Positions 28,359 to 38,115 are shown, counted from the first letter of the stretch. The stretch: 64,000 bases of DNA from Erwinia_E haradaeae_G (GCF_900698955.1 NZ_LR217720.1:930001-994000), one strand, 5' to 3'. Numbers and translations are program-made. Notes: generated by a model not told the origin, from the letters alone.

Positions 28359-30173
28359 ATGACTATTCAAGTACCTATGCAGAATATATCGCCACTTACT
28401 CCACAACAGATGGCTCATATTCAAACAGTGATAGATGAGTGCTCTGCCTTCCAGCTAGTCTGGCTTTCTGGTTATCTCTGGGGGCTCAGCAATCAAGCAA
28501 ACAATCTAAATCGTAATACCTCTCACTCAGAAGAAACAGACACCCCCACTATTACTATAGTGTCCGCTTCCCAGACTGGGAATGCTCGTGGTCTTGCCGA
28601 GCAACTTTACACTGCTTTATTAGAGGCTAAATTCAAAGCTAATCTCGTAAACGCTCGTGATTATAAATTTAAAAATATTAATCAAGAAAAGATATTTATT
28701 TTAATTACCTGTACTCAGGGTAACGGTGAACCACCAGAAGAAGCAATAGCATTGCATCGATTCTTGATGTCCAAAAAAGCACCTGATATGAAATCAAGTG
28801 CATATGCAGTATTTGGACTAGGCGATATTTCCTACGAACACTTTAATCAAGCTGGTAAAGTATTTGATAACAGACTTTCTGAACTAGGTGCTGAACGTCT
28901 TCTAGAGAGAGTAGATGCTGATGTAGAATATTCTGAAACAGCTCATGTGTGGCGCATAAAGCTTATTGAAGTCTTAACAAAACGCGTTCTCATACCTCTG
29001 GTTTACCCACTATCTCATTCTCATTCAAAAGATAATATTCATAATAGTAACAATATCTCTTATGATAAAGACCATCCACTACATGCACGATTGTTAATAA
29101 ATCAAAAAATCACTGGCCGAGGATCGGATAAAGATGTTAGACACCTTGAAATTGACCTCATGCAGTCTAATCTACAATACCAGCCAGGTGATGCTCTGGG
29201 AGTATGGTTTGAAAATGATCCAGATTTAGTGAAAGAATTACTAGAACTACTCTCACTCACAGGAGAGGAAAGTGTTACAATAAAGGGATGTTCTACCCCT
29301 CTAGAAAAAGCGCTACGCCAGTATTATGAAATAACTGTAAATACCACTCGTATAGTTGAAAACTATGCAAAGATTTCCAAGCATCCATACTTAATTGAAC
29401 AGATCAATAATAATAGATGCACACTACAAAAATATGCACAAAATACACCAATTGTTGATATGATTCGACATGCTCCCAGTACAATAGATGCGGAAACACT
29501 TATCGGTATCTTACGTCCATGCACACCACGATTATATTCTATTTCTTCCTCACAAGCTGAGAATAAAAATGAAGTTCATATTACAGTCAACATTGTGCGT
29601 TTTTCTATAGATGGACGTGCTAGAACTGGTGGGGCTTCGGGGTATTTAGCAGACCGACTTCAGGTAGATGATGAAATACGTATTTTTGTTGAACCAAATA
29701 ACAATTTTCGCTTACCAAATAATCCATGTACGCCAATAATTATGATTGGCCCTGGCACTGGTATTGCACCTTTTCGAGCTTTTATGCAGCAACGTGAACA
29801 TGACAGAGCGAGCGGAAAAAATTGGTTATTCTTTGGTAACCCACACTTTACAGAAGATTTTTTGTATCAAGTTGAATGGCAAAAATATGTAAAAAATGGC
29901 CTGCTAACTCGTATTAATTTAGCTTGGTCACGTGATCAAAAAAATAAAGTTTACGTCCAAGATGCGATTCATGACAATAGCAAAGAAATATGGCGCTGGA
30001 TTCAGGAAGGCTCACACATCTACGTCTGTGGTAATGCAAACTATATGGCTAAAGATGTCGAAAAAGCATTGTTAGAAGTGATTTTAAAATTTGGTGCCAT
30101 GGATATTGCAGAGGCAGAGGAATTTTTAAACGATCTACGCACTCAAGGTCGCTATCAGAGAGACGTCTACTAA
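28359..30173 (+). CDS. cysJ: Sulfite reductase flavoprotein alpha subunit CysJ
   Basis: CysJ passes electrons from NADPH through FAD and FMN to the CysI hemoprotein. The 604-residue product (599 in E. coli) has an FMN-binding flavodoxin domain (about 65-203; SASQTGNARGLAE, TQGNGEPPEE), an FAD domain with RLYSISSSQ, and a C-terminal NADPH domain with GPGTGIAPFRAF, ending YQRDVY as in E. coli. The usual CGDAN motif reads CGNAN. Its stop overlaps the cysI ATG by one base (TAATG), indicating translational coupling. Confidence 0.97.
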   Translation: MTIQVPMQNISPLTPQQMAHIQTVIDECSAFQLVWLSGYLWGLSNQANNLNRNTSHSEETDTPTITIVSASQTGNARGLAEQLYTALLEAKFKANLVNARDYKFKNINQEKIFILITCTQGNGEPPEEAIALHRFLMSKKAPDMKSSAYAVFGLGDISYEHFNQAGKVFDNRLSELGAERLLERVDADVEYSETAHVWRIKLIEVLTKRVLIPLVYPLSHSHSKDNIHNSNNISYDKDHPLHARLLINQKITGRGSDKDVRHLEIDLMQSNLQYQPGDALGVWFENDPDLVKELLELLSLTGEESVTIKGCSTPLEKALRQYYEITVNTTRIVENYAKISKHPYLIEQINNNRCTLQKYAQNTPIVDMIRHAPSTIDAETLIGILRPCTPRLYSISSSQAENKNEVHITVNIVRFSIDGRARTGGASGYLADRLQVDDEIRIFVEPNNNFRLPNNPCTPIIMIGPGTGIAPFRAFMQQREHDRASGKNWLFFGNPHFTEDFLYQVEWQKYVKNGLLTRINLAWSRDQKNKVYVQDAIHDNSKEIWRWIQEGSHIYVCGNANYMAKDVEKALLEVILKFGAMDIAEAEEFLNDLRTQGRYQRDVY

Positions 30174-31888
30174 TGAATAATAAACAATATCTGGGTCCCT
30201 TGGTTGTAGAAGGTAAACTAGTCGATGCGGAACGCATAAAGGAAAGAAGCAATTATCTTCGTGGAAGTATTATTGCAGATCTAGATGATCATGTAACCGG
30301 TGGCTTTAACGGAGATAACTTTTCTCTTATTCGCTTTCACGGTATGTATCAACAGGATGACCGTGATCTCCGCGCTGAACGCGCAGAACAAAAACTAGAC
30401 GCACGACATGCGATGATGTTGCGTTGTAGATTACCAGGTGGTGTTATAACATCGAAACAATGGCTAGCTATAGATAAATTTTCTAAAGAAAAAACTCTAT
30501 ATGGAAGTATTCGTTTAACAAATCGTCAAACTTTTCAATTTCATGGTATTTTAAAACAACACCTCCAATCTGTGCATCAAATGCTACATAATATTGATTT
30601 AGATTCATTAGGTACTGCAAATGATGTCAATCGCAATGTATTATGTAGTTCTAATCCTATGGAATCTACACTTCATCAAGAAGTATATGAATGGGCTAAA
30701 AAAATATCTGAACATCTATTGCCGCATACCAGAGCTTACGCTGAAATATGGCTTAATAAGGAAAAGATCAAGACTACCGATGTTGAACCAATTCTTGGTT
30801 CAACTTATTTACCTCGTAAATTTAAAACTACTATCGTCGTTCCACCACACAACGAGGTTGATCTGCACGCTAACGATATGAACTTTATTGCAATCACTGA
30901 GCAGGGGGCTTTAACCGGTTTTAACTTGCTCATTGGTGGCGGTCTCTCTATCGAGCACAGCAATAAGGCTACGTATCCTCGCACAGCCAGTGAATTTGGT
31001 TATTTTCCAGTAAACAAAGTTCTTGATATCGCAGAAGCAGTGGTGTCTATACAGCGCGATTGGGGAAATCGTACTAATCGTAAAAATGCTAAAACTAAAT
31101 ACACCCTGGATCGTGTCGGCCTCAATATCTTTAAGGCTGAAGTAGAACGCCGTGCTGGTGTGAATTTTGAGCCAACACGCCCTTATCAATTCACGACTCG
31201 TGGGGATAGGTTTGGCTGGATAAAAGGAATTGACAATACATGGAACCTCACTCTATTTATTGAAAATGGTCGTCTACTAGACTACCATAATCGCCCGTTA
31301 AAAACAGGCATGGCAGAAATAGCCCGAGCTCATCAAGGAAACTTTCGCTTAACCGCCAATCAAAACTTAATTATTTCGGGGGTTAAGGAATTCGAAAAAA
31401 ACAACATTGAACATATAGCACGCTTATATGGCCTAATGAGAAATGTTAGTCATCAACGTCAAAACTCTATGGCTTGTGTTTCTTTTCCAACCTGCCCTCT
31501 AGCAATGGCGGAAGCAGAACGCATTCTTCCAAAATTTATAACATGTATAGAGGAAATCATGGCAAAATACGGAATAGAAGACGATTACATTGTTCTGCGT
31601 ATTAGCGGCTGTCCCAACGGATGTGCTCGTGCACTGCTAGCTGAAATTGGCTTAATAGGTAAGGCCCCTGGGCGATATAATTTATACCTAGGGGGAAATC
31701 GTATTGGTACGAGAATTCCTCGCATATACCGCGAAAACGTTAGTTTACAGGATAGCCTTGTCATCCTAGATGGCTTAATTAAAGAATGGGTACAAGAGCG
31801 TGCTCAAGAAGAAGGTTTTGGTGATTTTGCAATACGCAGTGGTATCGTTCAACCAATACTGAACCCAGCTCATGACTTCTGGAATTAA
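30173..31888 (+). CDS. cysI: Sulfite reductase hemoprotein beta subunit CysI
   Basis: CysI reduces sulfite to sulfide with six electrons at a coupled siroheme-[4Fe-4S] centre. The 571-residue product (570 in E. coli) has both cysteine pairs: FPTCPLA preceded by MACVS, and SGCPNGC, corresponding to E. coli Cys434, 440, 479 and 483. The basic RLTNRQTFQFH and GNFRLTANQN segments that hold siroheme and sulfite are present. Siroheme is supplied by cysG two genes downstream. A 10-bp perfect hairpin lies in the coding sequence at 30782-30804. Confidence 0.97.
   Translation: MNNKQYLGPLVVEGKLVDAERIKERSNYLRGSIIADLDDHVTGGFNGDNFSLIRFHGMYQQDDRDLRAERAEQKLDARHAMMLRCRLPGGVITSKQWLAIDKFSKEKTLYGSIRLTNRQTFQFHGILKQHLQSVHQMLHNIDLDSLGTANDVNRNVLCSSNPMESTLHQEVYEWAKKISEHLLPHTRAYAEIWLNKEKIKTTDVEPILGSTYLPRKFKTTIVVPPHNEVDLHANDMNFIAITEQGALTGFNLLIGGGLSIEHSNKATYPRTASEFGYFPVNKVLDIAEAVVSIQRDWGNRTNRKNAKTKYTLDRVGLNIFKAEVERRAGVNFEPTRPYQFTTRGDRFGWIKGIDNTWNLTLFIENGRLLDYHNRPLKTGMAEIARAHQGNFRLTANQNLIISGVKEFEKNNIEHIARLYGLMRNVSHQRQNSMACVSFPTCPLAMAEAERILPKFITCIEEIMAKYGIEDDYIVLRISGCPNGCARALLAEIGLIGKAPGRYNLYLGGNRIGTRIPRIYRENVSLQDSLVILDGLIKEWVQERAQEEGFGDFAIRSGIVQPILNPAHDFWN
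30782..30804 (+). repeat. Perfect 10-bp inverted repeat inside cysI
   Basis: GTTGAACCAA (30782-30791), loop TTC, TTGGTTCAAC (30795-30804). It encodes the conserved VEPILGST stretch, so it may be coincidence, but the arms are perfect. Confidence 0.7.
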
Positions 31889-31899
31889 TGGAGGGATAG

Positions 31900-32637
31900 A
31901 TGGCCACAGTGACGTTAATAGAACTAAATAGCATGTCAAAAATAGAACGTGAAGTCACACTGGATAGTATGAATAAAAAACTCTCTCAGCTACCCGCCGA
32001 AGATCGCGTGAGCTGGGGGTTAGAAAACCTACCAGAACAGGTGATCTTAACCTCTAGTTTTGGTATACAAGCAGCAGTTAGTTTACATCTTGTGACACAA
32101 CAAAAACAAGACATACCAGTGATCCTCACTGATACCGGTTATCTCTTTTCAGAAACATACCGATTTATTGATCAGTTAACTCAAGAGATGCACCTTAACT
32201 TACAGGTTTTTCGTCACACATATAGCCCTGCGTGGCAAGAAGCACGATACGGTAAATTATGGGAACAAGGGATACAGGGGATTGAAAAATATAACCAGCT
32301 GAATAAAGTAGAACCCCTACAGCAAGCGATTAAAACACTCAAAGCACAGACTTGGTTTGCCGGTTTACGCCGCGATCAATCTCGTAGTCGCTCACACCTC
32401 CCCTTTCTTACTATTCAGAGAGGTATTTTTAAACTTCTTCCTATCGTTGACTGGAATAACCAGAAAGTATTTCAATATCTAAAAAAACACAATCTGAAGT
32501 ATCATCCTTTATGGGAACAAGGTTATGTATCAGTTGGAGATACGCACACTACTCAAAAATGGAAACCAGGAATGACAGACGAAGAAACACGTTTTTTTAG
32601 CCTAAAACGTGAATGTGGTATCCACGAAGACCCATAA
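31900..32637 (+). CDS. cysH: PAPS reductase CysH
   Basis: CysH reduces PAPS to sulfite and PAP using thioredoxin. The 245-residue product (244 in E. coli) has the SSFGIQ block that binds the phosphosulfate, the LRRDQSRSR loop and the C-terminal catalytic ECGIHED with Cys239. There is no second cysteine pair, so this is the PAPS-specific, iron-sulfur-free type. GGAGG lies just before the ATG. The PAP it releases is the substrate of cysQ at 60.7 kb. Confidence 0.96.
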   Translation: MATVTLIELNSMSKIEREVTLDSMNKKLSQLPAEDRVSWGLENLPEQVILTSSFGIQAAVSLHLVTQQKQDIPVILTDTGYLFSETYRFIDQLTQEMHLNLQVFRHTYSPAWQEARYGKLWEQGIQGIEKYNQLNKVEPLQQAIKTLKAQTWFAGLRRDQSRSRSHLPFLTIQRGIFKLLPIVDWNNQKVFQYLKKHNLKYHPLWEQGYVSVGDTHTTQKWKPGMTDEETRFFSLKRECGIHEDP

Positions 32638-33101
32638 TAAAAGAGGAAAAAATGTAGTTTTCAACTACAGAAGCGATTAATTCATCCTAATCTAACAGTC
32701 ACATATATCATTGGCTTTAATGGAAATAAACATCCCGAAAGAGACGCTATTTGTCACTATAAAACCATGTAAATATATGAAATGTTGAGTGGTTACTCAA
32801 GCATATAACGTACGATTAAAAATAATCATACCAGAAAAACAATCTATTGCACTGACTGATGGGAGAACTTTACCAAGATGAAAAAGGCAATGACAAGTTA
32901 CCTACGTAACTAGAAAACTAGTAAAAGCATATTTATCATATTCATATCATGGACAGTCTCATATCCTCAAGAAATTTTGTAATGACATTGATGGCTGCAT
33001 GACATTATTTAGTAATGACTTATTCTCAGTAGTACTATTACTATGCTGTAATCTAGCGTATATAGTACTATATACCAGCTTATGTTACCGTGAAGGTTCA
33101 T
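32638..33101. other. cysH-cysG spacer with stem-loop
   Basis: 464 bp between same-strand genes. A 7-bp stem (TGTAGTT at 32653-32659, AACTACA at 32663-32669) lies 15 nt after cysH, without a T-run. Short open stretches follow, including one reading PEKQSIALTDGRTLPR near 32830-32880, but I cannot assign them to a family. Confidence 0.4.
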
Positions 33102-34478
33102 GTGGATTATCTTCCTCTTTTTGTTGATCTAAGAAAAAAACCAGTACTAGTAGTTGGTGGTGGCCATATAGCTGCACGTAAAATTGAACTACTAACACAA
33201 GCTGGAGCATGCGTACAAATAGTTGCTTGTAAATTATGTAAACCATTAATAACCATGACAGAACAAAAAAATGTTGAATGGTTAGCGAAGTATTATCATA
33301 TTCAGCAATTAGAAAGGGTATTTCTAGTTATCGCTGCTACAAATAATTCTCAACTTAATGGTCAAATTTACCAAGATGCTACTAATCGGTATCTTCTTGT
33401 AAATGTGATTGACGATAAACCACTCTGTTCATTTATCTTTCCTTCTATTATTAATAGAACCCCAATAATCATAGCTATTTCATCTAGCGGAACCGCCCCT
33501 ACTTTAGCACGACTTTTACGTGAAAAAATGGAAGCACTACTGCCATCGCACCTAGGTAAGATGGCAGAAATAGCTGATCAATGGCGCGACAAAGTTAAAG
33601 AACGTTTTGCTATCCCATCAGATCGTCGTCATTTCTGGGATAAAGCCTTTACTGGTATTTTTTCGAGTCAAATGGCCGTGGGTAAGCTAGAGGAAGCTAA
33701 ACGCACGCTCAACCATCAGTTATCTAATATAAATATTTCAAGAGGTGAAATCATACTGGTAGGAGTCGGTCCAGGCAACAGCGGTCTTCTGACGTTAAGA
33801 GGATTACAGGTTATGCAATTAGCTGATGTATTATTGTATGACTATCTAGTGAGTGATGAAATACTTAATTTAGGTCGACGTGATGCTGACCGTATCTGTG
33901 TGGGAAAACGTGCTCATGATCATAGTATCACCCAAGAAGAGATTAATAACATGCTTGTCACGCTAGCTCGGGAAGGCAAACGTGTAGTGCGCTTAAAGGG
34001 CGGCGACCCTTTTATATTTGGCCGAGGGGGCGAAGAGATACAAGCCGCAGCAGAGGCTGGTATTCCATTCCAAGTAGTACCTGGTGTTACTGCTTCCCTT
34101 GGTGCCACTGCTTATGCAGGTATTCCATTAACACATCGAGACTATGCTCAAAGCGTATTGTTTATGACTGGACATTGTCACTCTAATGGTATAGTCCCAG
34201 ATTGGGAAACACTAGTGCATCCATACCAAACGTTAGTAATTTATATGGGTTCTATAGCAGTAACTGATATTTCTCGTCAATTAATTAAGCATGGTCGCGA
34301 TCCCATTACACCGGTAGCTGTTATTAGTCGCGGTACACGTAAAGATCAGAATGTGCTCATAGGAACACTGCGTAATCTACCAGAACTAGCACTTTATGCC
34401 GCTGCACCAACATTATTTATCATAGGTGCAGTTGTTAACTTGCATCGCCACCTAGCCTGGTATCAGGCTACAGAATAA
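33102..34478 (+). CDS. cysG: Siroheme synthase CysG
   Basis: CysG is trifunctional: it methylates uroporphyrinogen III at two positions with SAM, oxidises precorrin-2 and inserts iron to give siroheme for CysI. Taking GTG 33102 (AAGG just upstream) the protein begins MDYLP like its relatives and has 458 residues (457 in E. coli). A second GTG four codons upstream is possible. The N-terminal half has the NAD motif VVGGGHIAARK and NVIDD with the catalytic Asp near 104. The C-terminal methyltransferase has VGPGNSGLLT, KGGDPFIFGRGGEE and IPLTHRDYAQSV. Its place between cysH and cysD differs from E. coli. Confidence 0.96.
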   Translation: MDYLPLFVDLRKKPVLVVGGGHIAARKIELLTQAGACVQIVACKLCKPLITMTEQKNVEWLAKYYHIQQLERVFLVIAATNNSQLNGQIYQDATNRYLLVNVIDDKPLCSFIFPSIINRTPIIIAISSSGTAPTLARLLREKMEALLPSHLGKMAEIADQWRDKVKERFAIPSDRRHFWDKAFTGIFSSQMAVGKLEEAKRTLNHQLSNINISRGEIILVGVGPGNSGLLTLRGLQVMQLADVLLYDYLVSDEILNLGRRDADRICVGKRAHDHSITQEEINNMLVTLAREGKRVVRLKGGDPFIFGRGGEEIQAAAEAGIPFQVVPGVTASLGATAYAGIPLTHRDYAQSVLFMTGHCHSNGIVPDWETLVHPYQTLVIYMGSIAVTDISRQLIKHGRDPITPVAVISRGTRKDQNVLIGTLRNLPELALYAAAPTLFIIGAVVNLHRHLAWYQATE

Positions 34479-34537
34479 TGATATGAACCATGACCACTCT
34501 ATGATAAATTTTTCTGTATATTTTTTAAGGATATATT

Positions 34538-35446
34538 ATGGATTCTAACAAACTGACTCATTTACGTCAATTAGAGGCAGAAAGCATTTATATTATCCGC
34601 GAAGTTGCGGCAGAGTTCACTAATCCGGTGATGATGTATTCTATCGGCAAGGACTCCTCAGTCATGTTGCACTTAGCGCGAAAAGCCTTCTATCCAGGCA
34701 CTATAGTATTTCCCCTTCTACATATAGATACTGGCTGGAAATTTCATGCAATGTATGAATTTCGTGATCGTGTTATTAAAAAAATTAACGCGGAGCTATT
34801 AGTTCACTGCAATCCTGTAGGAAAAGAAATGGGTATAAACCCATTTATACATAACAGCGCTAGATATACAGATATTATGAAAACAGATGGGCTTAAACAA
34901 GCACTCGATAAATATGGCTTTGATGCAGCGTTTGGCGGTGCCAGGCGCGATGAAGAAAAATCGCGTGCTAAAGAAAGAATATATTCTTTCCGTGATAAGT
35001 TTCATCGCTGGGACCCTAAAAATCAACGTCCAGAATTATGGAGTAATTATAATGGAAAAATTAATAAAGGTGAAAGTATCCGTGTCTTTCCTCTTTCTAA
35101 CTGGACGGAGATAGATATTTGGGAATATATTTTCCTAGAAAAAATTGAGATTGTGCCTCTCTATCTAGCAGCTATGCGTCCTATTGTAAAACGTAATGGA
35201 ATGCTAATTATGATTGACGATCATCGTATTAATCTTCAGCCTGGTGAACAGATTGAACAACGCATGATAAGATTTCGTACCCTCGGATGCTGGCCATTAA
35301 CCGGAGCAGTGGAGTCAACAGCATATACAGTACCTTCTATTATCGCAGAGATGTTGCTTTTTACGACAAGTGAACGCACAGGTCGCATGATTGATCACGA
35401 TCAAACTAGCTCTATGGAACTTAAAAAACGTCAAGGTTATTTCTAA
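34538..35446 (+). CDS. cysD: ATP sulfurylase small subunit CysD
   Basis: CysD adenylates sulfate to APS, driven by GTP hydrolysis in its partner CysN. The 302-residue product equals the E. coli length. The PP-loop motif appears as SIGKDSSVML, and FGGARRDEEKSRAKER is conserved. AAGGA precedes the ATG. It begins the cysDNC run 59 nt after cysG, so cysG-cysD-cysN-cysC probably forms one transcript. Confidence 0.97.
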   Translation: MDSNKLTHLRQLEAESIYIIREVAAEFTNPVMMYSIGKDSSVMLHLARKAFYPGTIVFPLLHIDTGWKFHAMYEFRDRVIKKINAELLVHCNPVGKEMGINPFIHNSARYTDIMKTDGLKQALDKYGFDAAFGGARRDEEKSRAKERIYSFRDKFHRWDPKNQRPELWSNYNGKINKGESIRVFPLSNWTEIDIWEYIFLEKIEIVPLYLAAMRPIVKRNGMLIMIDDHRINLQPGEQIEQRMIRFRTLGCWPLTGAVESTAYTVPSIIAEMLLFTTSERTGRMIDHDQTSSMELKKRQGYF

Positions 35447-35455
35447 GGAGCAAGC

Positions 35456-36877
35456 ATGAGCACTAGAATTCAACAAGATATTATCGATCCAATAGCCGCA
35501 GAAGAATGGATTAAAAAACAAAAAAATAAACACTTATTACGTTTTCTTACTTGCGGTAGTGTTGATGATGGTAAAAGTACGCTTATTGGTCGATTATTAC
35601 ACGATACACGGCAAGTATACGAAGACCAACTAGCCTTATTACAGAGTGATAGCAAACGTCATGGATCACAAGGAGACAAACTAGATCTAGCGTTTCTAGT
35701 AGATGGATTGCAAGCTGAACGTGAGCAAGGCATTACTATTGATGTTGCATATCGCTATTTCGCTACTAATCGCCGTAAATTTATTATTGCTGATACACCA
35801 GGACACGAGCAGTATACACGCAACATGGCTACTGGTGCATCCACTTGTGATCTCGCAATCCTATTAATTGACGCACGCAAAGGGGTGCTTAGTCAAACTC
35901 GTCGTCATAGCTTAATCTCTACTCTGTTGGGGATTAAATATTTAATTGTAGCCATTAATAAAATGGATCTAGTGGATTATAGTTCGGAGAAATTTTACGA
36001 AATACAACAGGATTATCTTCATTTTTCTACACAGCTGCCCAATGATATTAACATATATTGTGTGCCTGTATCAGCCCTAGAAGGTACTAATGTTACTGAA
36101 CCTGGCGGACAAATACCTTGGTATACAGGCCCCACTCTTCTGGATATGTTAGAAAATATTGACATATATCGCAAGACAGACACACAATCCATGCGATTTC
36201 CGGTACAATATATAAATCGTCCAAATTTCGATTTTCGCGGTTATTCTGGTACGTTATCTTCTGGTAGACTACACATAGGACAGCCTATTAAAGTTTTACC
36301 TAGTGGAATACAATCTACTGTTATGCGTATTGCTACGTTTGATGGAGACCTGCATCATGCGGTCGCAGGAGAAGCTATTACAGTAGTCTTGAAGGACGAA
36401 ATTGATATTAGCCGCGGGGATCTCGTGGTGGATGCACAGGAAACACTAATACCAGTTAGAACAGTAAGCATAGATGTAGTCTGGATGTCCGAACAACCAC
36501 TTGTTCCCGGTAATACTTATGATGTGAAACTCGCTAACAAAACTACCTCGATACATGTAAAAAATATTGAGTATCAGTTTGATATTAATAACTTAACTAA
36601 ACATCCTACTAAAAATCTTTCACTTAATGCCATTGGCCGCATAGATGTCATCTTTGATGAGCTGCTTCCCGTAGATCCTTATGAAGAAAACAAAGTTACT
36701 GGTGCAATGATTATCATTGATCGTCTAAATAATGCTACCGTTGGTGCTGGAATGATTCATAAAATATTGCCTAATCCACTGACAGACAACAGTACCAATC
36801 CACTCTCTTTTGAGGTGGAATTAAAAGCTTTAATATGTCGCTATTTTCCACACTGGGGCGTATGTGATCTAAAATAA
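35456..36877 (+). CDS. cysN: ATP sulfurylase GTPase subunit CysN
   Basis: CysN is an EF-Tu-like GTPase that powers APS formation by CysD. The 473-residue product (475 in E. coli) carries the G1 loop GSVDDGKST (34-42), DTPGHEQY (113-120) and NKMD (168-171), followed by two beta-barrel domains. It starts nine bases after the cysD stop with AAGGAG in between. It is separate from cysC, not fused as in some bacteria. Confidence 0.97.
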   Translation: MSTRIQQDIIDPIAAEEWIKKQKNKHLLRFLTCGSVDDGKSTLIGRLLHDTRQVYEDQLALLQSDSKRHGSQGDKLDLAFLVDGLQAEREQGITIDVAYRYFATNRRKFIIADTPGHEQYTRNMATGASTCDLAILLIDARKGVLSQTRRHSLISTLLGIKYLIVAINKMDLVDYSSEKFYEIQQDYLHFSTQLPNDINIYCVPVSALEGTNVTEPGGQIPWYTGPTLLDMLENIDIYRKTDTQSMRFPVQYINRPNFDFRGYSGTLSSGRLHIGQPIKVLPSGIQSTVMRIATFDGDLHHAVAGEAITVVLKDEIDISRGDLVVDAQETLIPVRTVSIDVVWMSEQPLVPGNTYDVKLANKTTSIHVKNIEYQFDINNLTKHPTKNLSLNAIGRIDVIFDELLPVDPYEENKVTGAMIIIDRLNNATVGAGMIHKILPNPLTDNSTNPLSFEVELKALICRYFPHWGVCDLK

Positions 36878-36889
36878 TAGGTAAATAAT

Positions 36890-37495
36890 ATGATCCAAGA
36901 TAATCAGAATGTGGTATGGCATTCTCATTTAATCACTCGGGCATTGCGTGAAAAGCTACACGGGCATAAAGGTATGGCATTGTGGTTTACTGGCTTATCT
37001 GGTTCTGGTAAATCTACTATTGCAGGTGAAGTAGAAAAAGAGCTGTATCAAATGGGTGTGAGCAGTTATTTATTGGATGGTGATAATCTTAGGCATGGTT
37101 TATGTCAAGATCTTAGCTTTACTAATCATGATCGTAAGGAAAACATTCGTCGAGTTAGCGAAGTTGTAAGACTGATGGTAGATGCTGGATTGGTAGTATT
37201 AACTGCGCTCATTTCGCCTTATCGTGCTGAACGTCAACTAGTACGCAAAGTATTACCAATAGAATGCTTTTTAGAGGTTTTTGTTGACACACCACTTTCA
37301 ATCTGCGAATTACGTGATCCTAAAGGTCTATATAAAAAAGCTCGAAGGGGAGATTTGCAGAATTTTACTGGTATTCATACAGAATACCAAGCTCCATTGC
37401 AACCTGATATTCGATTAGATGGAACCCATAAGTTATCATCTTTAACGCATCAGGTATTAGATCTATTACGTGTGTGCAAAATCATCACATACTAA
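36890..37495 (+). CDS. cysC: APS kinase CysC
   Basis: CysC phosphorylates APS at the 3' position to give PAPS, the substrate of CysH. The 201-residue product (201 in E. coli) has the P-loop GLSGSGKST (35-43), the DGDNLRHGL loop, FISPYR-like LISPYRAER and DPKGLYKKAR. The active-site serine position of the family (ISPYR) is kept. It closes the cysG-cysDNC run. Confidence 0.97.
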   Translation: MIQDNQNVVWHSHLITRALREKLHGHKGMALWFTGLSGSGKSTIAGEVEKELYQMGVSSYLLDGDNLRHGLCQDLSFTNHDRKENIRRVSEVVRLMVDAGLVVLTALISPYRAERQLVRKVLPIECFLEVFVDTPLSICELRDPKGLYKKARRGDLQNFTGIHTEYQAPLQPDIRLDGTHKLSSLTHQVLDLLRVCKIITY

Positions 37496-37705
37496 AAAAC
37501 ATCATGCCAGATAAATGGCAACTTGTATTAAGACAATCTAGATTGATACCATGGATTTTTATATTCTTTATATAAAGTGATCATCATATGGTGATAAACA
37601 CCAAACCAGTGTAGGGAAGTTTTTTCACCATGTTATGTCCGGATCATCCAATAAATAGCCATACTACGCTATACTATATAGCACAATGTTCTTCAAAGAG
37701 GCCAT

Positions 37706-37993
37706 GTGAAAAAATTAACAGTGTTATTACTAGTGACTTTAAGCTGGCTTCAATATTCGCTCTGGTTAGGAAAAAATGGGCTAAATGATTTTATTTATAT
37801 CAAGAAAAATCTTATGTGTCAGCAACAACGTAATGCTGTGCTTAAAATACGCAATGAACAACTCTGTGCAAAAATTAATAACTTATACCATAGTGTTAAA
37901 AATCCTGAAGAAAGACAATTATCTCCAACGGAGATTACCCCAGTCCAGAAGACTGATAATAGTATAACAGTAAAAAAATCTATTGATGCATAG
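37706..37993 (+). CDS. ftsB: Cell division protein FtsB
   Basis: FtsB is a bitopic inner-membrane protein that forms the FtsQBL divisome complex. From a GTG start the 95-residue product (103 in E. coli) begins MKKLTVLLLVTLSWLQYSLW and GKNG, matching the E. coli membrane segment closely, then a coiled coil (about 28-62). The usual C-terminal region around EERARNEL...PGETFYR, which contacts FtsQ, is replaced by NPEERQLSPTEITPVQK. ispD and ispF follow in the E. coli order. Confidence 0.88.
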   Translation: MKKLTVLLLVTLSWLQYSLWLGKNGLNDFIYIKKNLMCQQQRNAVLKIRNEQLCAKINNLYHSVKNPEERQLSPTEITPVQKTDNSITVKKSIDA

Positions 37994-38115
37994 TTGTGTA
38001 ATATACTAACTATGTTATATAAACTACAACAGTATATTTTATCATCATGATATAACACTCTTATGAAAGCATTGTATAACCAATTAAAATTATATAAATA
38101 GAAATATCGACGATT

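Noticed and set aside
32697..33080. Possible decayed gene between cysH and cysG
   Set aside because: Several short open stretches read plausibly as protein, but they are in different frames and I could not align them with any family found at this position.
34827..34846. 8-bp inverted repeat inside cysD
   Set aside because: It encodes conserved residues around EMGINPF and is short enough to be coincidence.
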